Shown here piece by piece: positions 59,395-64,000 of a stretch of 64,000 nucleotides of DNA (its first letter is position 1; every line of letters begins with the position of its first letter). The notes under the pieces were generated by a model. That model searched no databases and was not told the origin of the DNA. It was given only the letters and a program-made list of their open reading frames with translations. The stretch comes from Paenibacillus macerans (GTDB lineage Bacteria > Bacillota > Bacilli > Paenibacillales > Paenibacillaceae): assembly GCF_900454495.1 (NCBI RefSeq), contig NZ_UGSI01000002.1:1523001-1587000 (forward strand), given 5' to 3'. The translations under genes were made by a program, and so were the position numbers.

Positions 59395-60171
59395 ATGTCT
59401 TTGAACAATCGGATCGTTGTCGTTACCGGCGCATCCAGCGGCATCGGCGCGCTGTCGGCGCAAATGCTGTCGGAGCGGGGAGCCGTCGTCGTGCTTGCGG
59501 CACGTTCGCCGGACAAGCTGAAACAGGTCGGATCGCGCATGAAGGGGCCGTATCGGCTGCTTGAAATGGATGTGGGCGACGATGCTTCGACGCGATCGGG
59601 ATTTGAGCGGGTGTTATCCGAGTACGGGCGGGTGGACGTCCTGGTGAACAATGCCGGGTACGGCAAGTTCGAATACTTCGATCAAATGCCTTTGCCCGAA
59701 TTTGCGGAAATGATGAACGTAAATTACATAGGAATGGTTCGTTGCGCCAAAGCCGTTTTGCCGTACATGAAATCGGCGCGCTCCGGCACGATCGTGAACG
59801 TGGCATCGCTGGCGGGCAAAATCGGCACCGCTAAATCGACGGCTTACACCGCCAGCAAACACGCCGTGGTCGGCTTCAGCAGCGCGTTGCGCCAGGAGCT
59901 TCGGCCGTACGGCATCAAGGTATCGACAATTAACCCGGGGCCGATCGATACGCCGTTTTTTGACCTTGCCGATCCGAACGGGGACTACGTACGCAACGTC
60001 AAATGGTTCATGCTGAAACCGGAGAAAGTGGCGAAAGCGATCGTCTCCGCCGCGGAGAAGGGCCGCACGGAAATCAACCTTCCCTGGATCGCCGGGGTGG
60101 GGACAAAATGGTACCAGATGTTCCCCGGCTTGGCCGATCGGATCAGCTACCGGCTGCTGAATAAGAAGTGA
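59395..60171 (+). CDS. Short-chain dehydrogenase/reductase
   Basis: 258 residues; ATG 59395 or 59389 (GAAGGG upstream). Rossmann VVVTGASSGIGALSAQMLSE, LVNNAGYGKFEYFDQM, the catalytic Ser in VNVASLAGKIGTAKSTAYTA and the Y-x3-K YTASKHAVVGFSSALRQELR, then NPGPIDTPFFDL. Classical SDR, C-terminal part like YqjQ-type proteins of Bacillus. Substrate unknown. Probably on one transcript with cheX. A terminator follows directly. Confidence 0.9.
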   Translation: MSLNNRIVVVTGASSGIGALSAQMLSERGAVVVLAARSPDKLKQVGSRMKGPYRLLEMDVGDDASTRSGFERVLSEYGRVDVLVNNAGYGKFEYFDQMPLPEFAEMMNVNYIGMVRCAKAVLPYMKSARSGTIVNVASLAGKIGTAKSTAYTASKHAVVGFSSALRQELRPYGIKVSTINPGPIDTPFFDLADPNGDYVRNVKWFMLKPEKVAKAIVSAAEKGRTEINLPWIAGVGTKWYQMFPGLADRISYRLLNKK

Positions 60172-60175
60172 CCAT

Positions 60176-60202
60176 AACCTGCCTGTGAGGGCGGGTTTTT
60201 GT
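60176..60202 (+). terminator. Terminator after the SDR gene
   Basis: AACCTGCC pairs with GGGCGGGTT (one mismatch) around TGTGA, then TTTTTGTG. Confidence 0.8.
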
Positions 60203-60235
60203 GTATATGAAAAGCGTCCGATTAAGCGGTTATGA

Positions 60236-60432
60236 TTTGCCGTGGCGCGGAAGGCGCGGAAGCTGCGGAGATTGCCGGAAACTGCAGAAACTGTGCAAGA
60301 TACGGAAGGCGTGGAAGGCGCAGAAACTGTGGAAGTTGCAGAAACTGCCGGAAACTGCTGAAACTGTGGAAGTTGCAGAAGTGTTGCAGAAACTGCAGAA
60401 GTTGCGGAGGTTACGGAAGCTGCGGACTGTGG
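60236..60432. repeat. Degenerate minisatellite of GAAACTGCA-like 9-mers
   Basis: About 20 short units of 9 or so bases based on GAAACTGCA, GAAGTTGCA, GAAACTGCC and GCGGAAGGC follow one another. They form a purine-rich, decayed tandem. The open frame across it (Lys/Leu-rich) has no ribosome site, poor composition and no family, so it is not taken as a gene. Confidence 0.75.
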
Positions 60433-60449
60433 ACGCTACCGAAGACGCA

Positions 60450-60660
60450 GCCATAGCGGTAAAAAAGGGCGTTATTTTTGGCGAGCAAGATAGCTGGGGC
60501 AAAATAAAGGATTTTTTTACCGCTATTCTTAGCCAAAGGAGAGGAAAAGGTGACTTTCCGAAGGATTGCTGCAAAATAGGAGCAAAAATTTCCGCTATTT
60601 GGCGAACAACAAGGTGAATTTACAAAATAAGGCCATAATTTACCGCTATTTTTCCGGGAC
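60450..60660. repeat. AGCGGTAAA/TTTACCGCTA repeat units
   Basis: Units CATAGCGGTAAAAAAGGGCG, TTTTTTTACCGCTATTCTT, AATTTCCGCTATTTGGC and AATAAGGCCATAATTTACCG with CTATTTTTCC, in both orientations. They are related to those at 39403, 40842 and 44561 (CCGCTATT core). Confidence 0.7.
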
Positions 60661-60685
60661 ATCATCTAAGACGCATAAAAAAACA

Positions 60686-60713
60686 TTGAAAAACAAGAAA
60701 TATTTGGTACAAT
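60686..60713 (+). promoter_or_regulatory. Candidate promoter of the large amylase
   Basis: TTGAAA (60686-60691), 16-bp spacer, TACAAT (60708-60713). About 270 bp lie between it and the GTG start, containing an inverted repeat (CAGTTCCTTA 60721-60730 with TAAGGAACTG 60789-60798) and two operator-like sites. Confidence 0.6.
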
Positions 60714-60839
60714 CTAACTACAGTTCCTTACATAAATAAACATATTTAGGGTTAATCGATTTTGAATACGCTTACACCAACTTTGTTTTAAGGAACTGTA
60801 TATTCTGTTATGGAGGTGAGTAAAGCACGCCCCAAAATT

Positions 60840-60911
60840 CAAACGTTTGCACAAGGTGTTTGGCGCTTAAATGAGGCTAGGGATCAATATCGCTCGAAAT
60901 TCAAACGTTTG
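60840..60911 (+). promoter_or_regulatory. Two identical CAAACGTTTG operators (CcpA/MalR type)
   Basis: AAATTCAAACGTTTGCACAA occurs at 60835-60854 and 60897-60916; the palindrome core is at 60840-60849 and 60902-60911. TTCAAACGTTTGCA fits the cre consensus TGNAANCGNWNNCA at all but one position, and also LacI-family maltose operators. The centres are 62 bp apart, about six helical turns, so looping is possible. Confidence 0.7.
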
Positions 60912-60984
60912 CACAAAGTGGAAATACATCAGGATAAGCCAAAATCGATGCTTGCGAACCTAAATTATGAAGGAGGATCTTGCA

Positions 60985-63900
60985 GTGAATAAGAGAGTTC
61001 GGAAAATAACGGCCCTGTTCGTTGCCGCCATGTTTTTTGCGACATCTTTTTTTATCCATCCGCTGCCTTCCGCACAAGCTGATTCGGCTGCTTCAACAAC
61101 AATATCCGCCGGACAACCGGCTTCCCTCTTCAATCCGGCAAACCCGGAGCTGATTGCCGGCGGCGCGGGTACGGTCGGCGTTCCGGAAGATTCCGGCAAA
61201 AACCCGACGTTCAATTGGGATAACGCCAACGTGTATTTTGTCTTAACCGACCGCTTCAAGGACGGGAATCCAAGCAACAATAATTCGTACGGAAGACCTT
61301 CCCGGGATGCGACCGGCAAAAATATTGGAACTTTTCGTGGCGGAGATTTGAAAGGGCTTACACAAAAGCTGAAAGAGGGGTACTTTACGGACTTAGGCGT
61401 CAATGCTCTCTGGATTACGGCTCCGTATGAGCAGATTCACGGGTTTGTTGGCGGAGGAAATGGGGGCGATTTTGCCCATTACGGTTATCATGGCTATTAC
61501 GCCCTCGATTTCACGATGATGGATCGCAACATGGGGACTATCGAGGATATGCGTGAATTTGTGGACACGGCGCATGCCCAAGGCATCCGGGTTGTGCTTG
61601 ACGTGGTGATGAACCATCCCGGCTACAACACGCTAAAGGATATGGAGGAGTACGGCTTCGGCAGTAAAACGGTCGGCGCAGACTGGGCTCCGGGCAATGG
61701 GCAAACCTGGCACAGCTATCACGATTACATTAACTATAACGACGCTTCCGCCTGGTCAAAATGGTGGAATACCTGGGTACGGGCCGGCATTGCCGGTTAT
61801 GAGCCTGGTGGTTCGAACTATCTTACGCAACTTGTCGGCAACTTGCCGGACTTCCGCACGAATGTGACAAACAACATCGGGCTGGCTCCGCTTTTGCAAG
61901 CGAAATGGGCTAAGGAAACGGCGGGCTACGAGCAGTGGATCGTTCCGGCGGCGGTACCTTTAAGAAAAGATCTTGGCGTCGCTCCGGCGGATTACCTCGT
62001 CAAATGGCTTGCCGCCTGGGTTGAAGAGTTCGGGATCGATGGATTTCGGGCCGACACGGCCAAGCATGTGGAACTAAACCGCTGGAAGCAACTGAAAACC
62101 GAGGCCAGCGCGGCTTTGCACAGATGGAGGCAGAACAATCCTGACAAACCGGGCGCGGCTTGGACCGAAGATTTCTGGATGACCGGGGAAGTCTGGGGAC
62201 ACGGCGTCGGCAAAAGCGAGTATTTCAACTACGGATTCGATTCGGTCATCAACTTCAGCTTCCAGGATTCCAACATCAATTCCCTCGAGAGCATCTATGC
62301 CGATTACGCCGCAAAGTTAAATGCAAATCCGAACTTCAACGTGCTCAGCTACATTTCTTCGCACGACACCCGGCTGTATGACCGGGGACGGCTGACCCAG
62401 GCCGGAACGGCGCTGCTTCTGCTGCCGGGCGGCGTGCAAATTTTCTATGGCGACGAAACCGCCAGACCTTTTGGGGAGACCGGCTCCGACCCGCAGCAGG
62501 GGACGCGTTCAGCGATGAATTGGGACAATATCAACCAGAACGTATTGTCCCATTGGCAAAAAGTCGGCCAATTCCGGAACAAACATATTGCGGTCGGAGC
62601 GGGCCGGCACGTCAAAATCGCCGACAGCCCGTATACGTTCAGCCGGACGTACGCCAAGAACGGGATCGAGGACAAGGTTGTCGTGGCTATGAACGCCTCC
62701 GGTTCTACTGCGGTCAACGTATCGCCCGTGTTCCCGGACGGAACGCTCGTTCGAGACGCTTACACCGGAAACGAGGCGGTCGTCAGCGGCGGTACAGCGA
62801 CTTTCACGGCAGGAGCCAACGGACTGATCCTAATCGAACAGATCGGGGAGTCCCCGCTGCCGCTGTTGTTCGCCGATCCTGCGGGAGGAAACTTTAAGAC
62901 GGACACGCTCACGATTAAGCTGCAAGTGAGGAAGGCGGACAGCGGAAAATACACGCTGGACGGCAGCGATCCGCAGGGAGGGATCGCCTTCACCGACGAG
63001 ACGGAGATCGCAATTGGCGAAAATATGGAGTTCAACGATAAGCTAACCTTGAGAATGCATGCCGTAAATGAAGATGGTGTTTCCACACAGCAGTATATTT
63101 TTACGAAAAAGGATCCGCATGCCGGGTTGAGCGTTCATTTCAAAAAGCCCGCTGACTGGGGAACGCCTCGCCTCTATTTCTATGAAACTTCGCCTAAGGT
63201 GGCCGAGCCTGCTTGGGCGGAAGCTCCGGTCATGACGAGGGGGACGGGAGACTGGTATTCCTATACGATTAATGGCGTGGATGGCGCTACGGTTATATTC
63301 AGGGATGACAAAGGACGACAAAATCCAGGACAGAACCAACCCGGCTTCCCGTTGGCCGCAGACGGCTGGTATGATGGACGGTGGCATGATTCGAATCCGG
63401 ACGGTCAGGGGGATACGGAAGCGCCGACGGCTCCGACCGGCCTCCGCGCGATCGCGGTAACGGATCGGACGGTAAGCCTCGCCTGGACCGCTGCAACCGA
63501 TAATGTCGGTGTGACCGCCTATGATATTTTCCGGGGAACAGAGAAAATCGGAAGCACGGAGGCAACCGCGTATACGGATACGGCCCTCTCGTCTGAAACC
63601 GCTTACGTTTATTCTGTCAAGGCGCGTGATGCCGCGGGCAATGTATCCGCGCCAAGCGATCCGCTGGAAGTAACGACCGAACCGGCGGGAACCGGCGGCA
63701 ATCAGGTCACTGTATATTACAAGCGCGGCTTCAATACGCCGTACATGCACTATCGCCCGGAAGGCGGCGAATGGACAGCCGTACCGGGCGTACGAATGGA
63801 ATCGTCCGAAGCAGCGGGCTACAGCAAGCTGACGGTCGATATCGGAACGGCGCAAAGGCTGGAGGCCGCCTTCAACAACGGCAATAATCAGTGGGACAGC

Positions 63901-64000
63901 AACAATCAGCGGAACTACTTCTTCGGGGTAGGCACCTGGACGTATTCCGGGAATGGCAAGATAACCGCGGGCGCGCCAAACCCGAGTGCTGGCAATCAAG
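60985..64000 (+). CDS. Secreted multidomain GH13 alpha-amylase (partial, runs off window)
   Basis: Open from GTG 60985 (AAGGAGG at 60970s) to the last base, over 1005 residues, with no stop. Signal peptide KITALFVAAMFFATSFFIHP, cut near AQA. GH13 barrel: NVYFVLTDRFKDGNPSNNNS, VVLDVVMNHPG, nucleophile D357 (DGFRADTAKH), acid E402 (MTGEVWGHG), D461 (ISSHDTRL). After the catalytic and C domains come a CBM26-like starch-binding module (about residues 712-810, LSVHFKKPADWGTPRLYFYE), a fibronectin III domain (about 812-900) and a CBM25-like module (VTVYYKRGFNTPYMHYRPEG) cut by the window end. Large raw-starch-degrading enzyme. Confidence 0.92.
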   Translation, partial: MNKRVRKITALFVAAMFFATSFFIHPLPSAQADSAASTTISAGQPASLFNPANPELIAGGAGTVGVPEDSGKNPTFNWDNANVYFVLTDRFKDGNPSNNNSYGRPSRDATGKNIGTFRGGDLKGLTQKLKEGYFTDLGVNALWITAPYEQIHGFVGGGNGGDFAHYGYHGYYALDFTMMDRNMGTIEDMREFVDTAHAQGIRVVLDVVMNHPGYNTLKDMEEYGFGSKTVGADWAPGNGQTWHSYHDYINYNDASAWSKWWNTWVRAGIAGYEPGGSNYLTQLVGNLPDFRTNVTNNIGLAPLLQAKWAKETAGYEQWIVPAAVPLRKDLGVAPADYLVKWLAAWVEEFGIDGFRADTAKHVELNRWKQLKTEASAALHRWRQNNPDKPGAAWTEDFWMTGEVWGHGVGKSEYFNYGFDSVINFSFQDSNINSLESIYADYAAKLNANPNFNVLSYISSHDTRLYDRGRLTQAGTALLLLPGGVQIFYGDETARPFGETGSDPQQGTRSAMNWDNINQNVLSHWQKVGQFRNKHIAVGAGRHVKIADSPYTFSRTYAKNGIEDKVVVAMNASGSTAVNVSPVFPDGTLVRDAYTGNEAVVSGGTATFTAGANGLILIEQIGESPLPLLFADPAGGNFKTDTLTIKLQVRKADSGKYTLDGSDPQGGIAFTDETEIAIGENMEFNDKLTLRMHAVNEDGVSTQQYIFTKKDPHAGLSVHFKKPADWGTPRLYFYETSPKVAEPAWAEAPVMTRGTGDWYSYTINGVDGATVIFRDDKGRQNPGQNQPGFPLAADGWYDGRWHDSNPDGQGDTEAPTAPTGLRAIAVTDRTVSLAWTAATDNVGVTAYDIFRGTEKIGSTEATAYTDTALSSETAYVYSVKARDAAGNVSAPSDPLEVTTEPAGTGGNQVTVYYKRGFNTPYMHYRPEGGEWTAVPGVRMESSEAAGYSKLTVDIGTAQRLEAAFNNGNNQWDSNNQRNYFFGVGTWTYSGNGKITAGAPNPSAGNQ

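Noticed and set aside
60201..60617. Lys/Leu-rich open frame of 138 codons
   Set aside because: It runs through tandem 9-mers and intergenic repeat units, lacks a ribosome site and resembles no protein.

Overview
The window looks like chromosomal DNA of a Paenibacillus-type bacterium (Firmicutes, Paenibacillaceae). The grounds are strong AGGAGG ribosome sites with frequent TTG/GTG starts, YesM/YesN two-component regulators beside LplB/YtcP-type sugar transporters, SLH-anchored exoenzymes, a BstA-type (bacillithiol) DinB protein, starch-binding amylases and many decayed intergenic repeats. No rRNA, tRNA, CRISPR array or prophage was seen.

Layout. 1-1.5 kb: end of a GH43 xylosidase-like gene and a xylitol/sorbitol-type dehydrogenase (pentose use). 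1.6-11 kb: a visibly A+T-richer stretch of small orphan genes (FusB-like EF-G-binding protein, VOC, Nudix, GNAT, histidine phosphatase, TPR, P-loop kinase) mixed with broken genes, including a UPF0158 gene with two in-frame amber codons. 11.4-15.5 kb: a sugar PTS locus with separate EIIBC and EIIA genes, a mannonate-dehydratase-like enzyme and a GntR regulator. 16.4-25.6 kb: YesN/YesM divergent from a secreted amylase and a three-gene oligosaccharide ABC importer. 26.4-30.6 kb: a cell-surface glycan operon (DUF1796, nucleotide-sugar dehydratase, GT4, small protein) divergent from a sulfotransferase-like gene. 31-33 kb: an RRNPP-type peptide quorum-sensing pair (AloR/AimR-like regulator plus a 39-residue exported pro-peptide). 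33-37 kb: a 1411-residue SLH-anchored subtilase. 37.6-40.7 kb: nucleotidyltransferases, a cupin and BstA. 41-44 kb: anaerobic ribonucleotide reductase NrdD/NrdG. 44.8-48.2 kb: a permease divergent from selD-selU (tRNA selenouridine). 49.3-50.2 kb: a deleted IS1595-family element related to two small MITE-like copies elsewhere in the window. 50.4-60.2 kb: a MerR/TipA-like regulator, DinB, LOG protein, NagZ-like lipoprotein, ATL protein, GNATs, a PHP phosphatase, LysR, CheX and an SDR. 61-64 kb: a large secreted multidomain alpha-amylase running off the window, preceded by two identical LacI/CcpA-type operators.

The most notable system is the regulator/pro-peptide pair at 31.5-33.0 kb. It resembles the AloR/AloP (arbitrium-like) systems known from Paenibacillus, but its C-terminal signal (ending GQHGGA) may be a new communication code. 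The intergenic regions also hold at least four distinct repeat families, described separately below.
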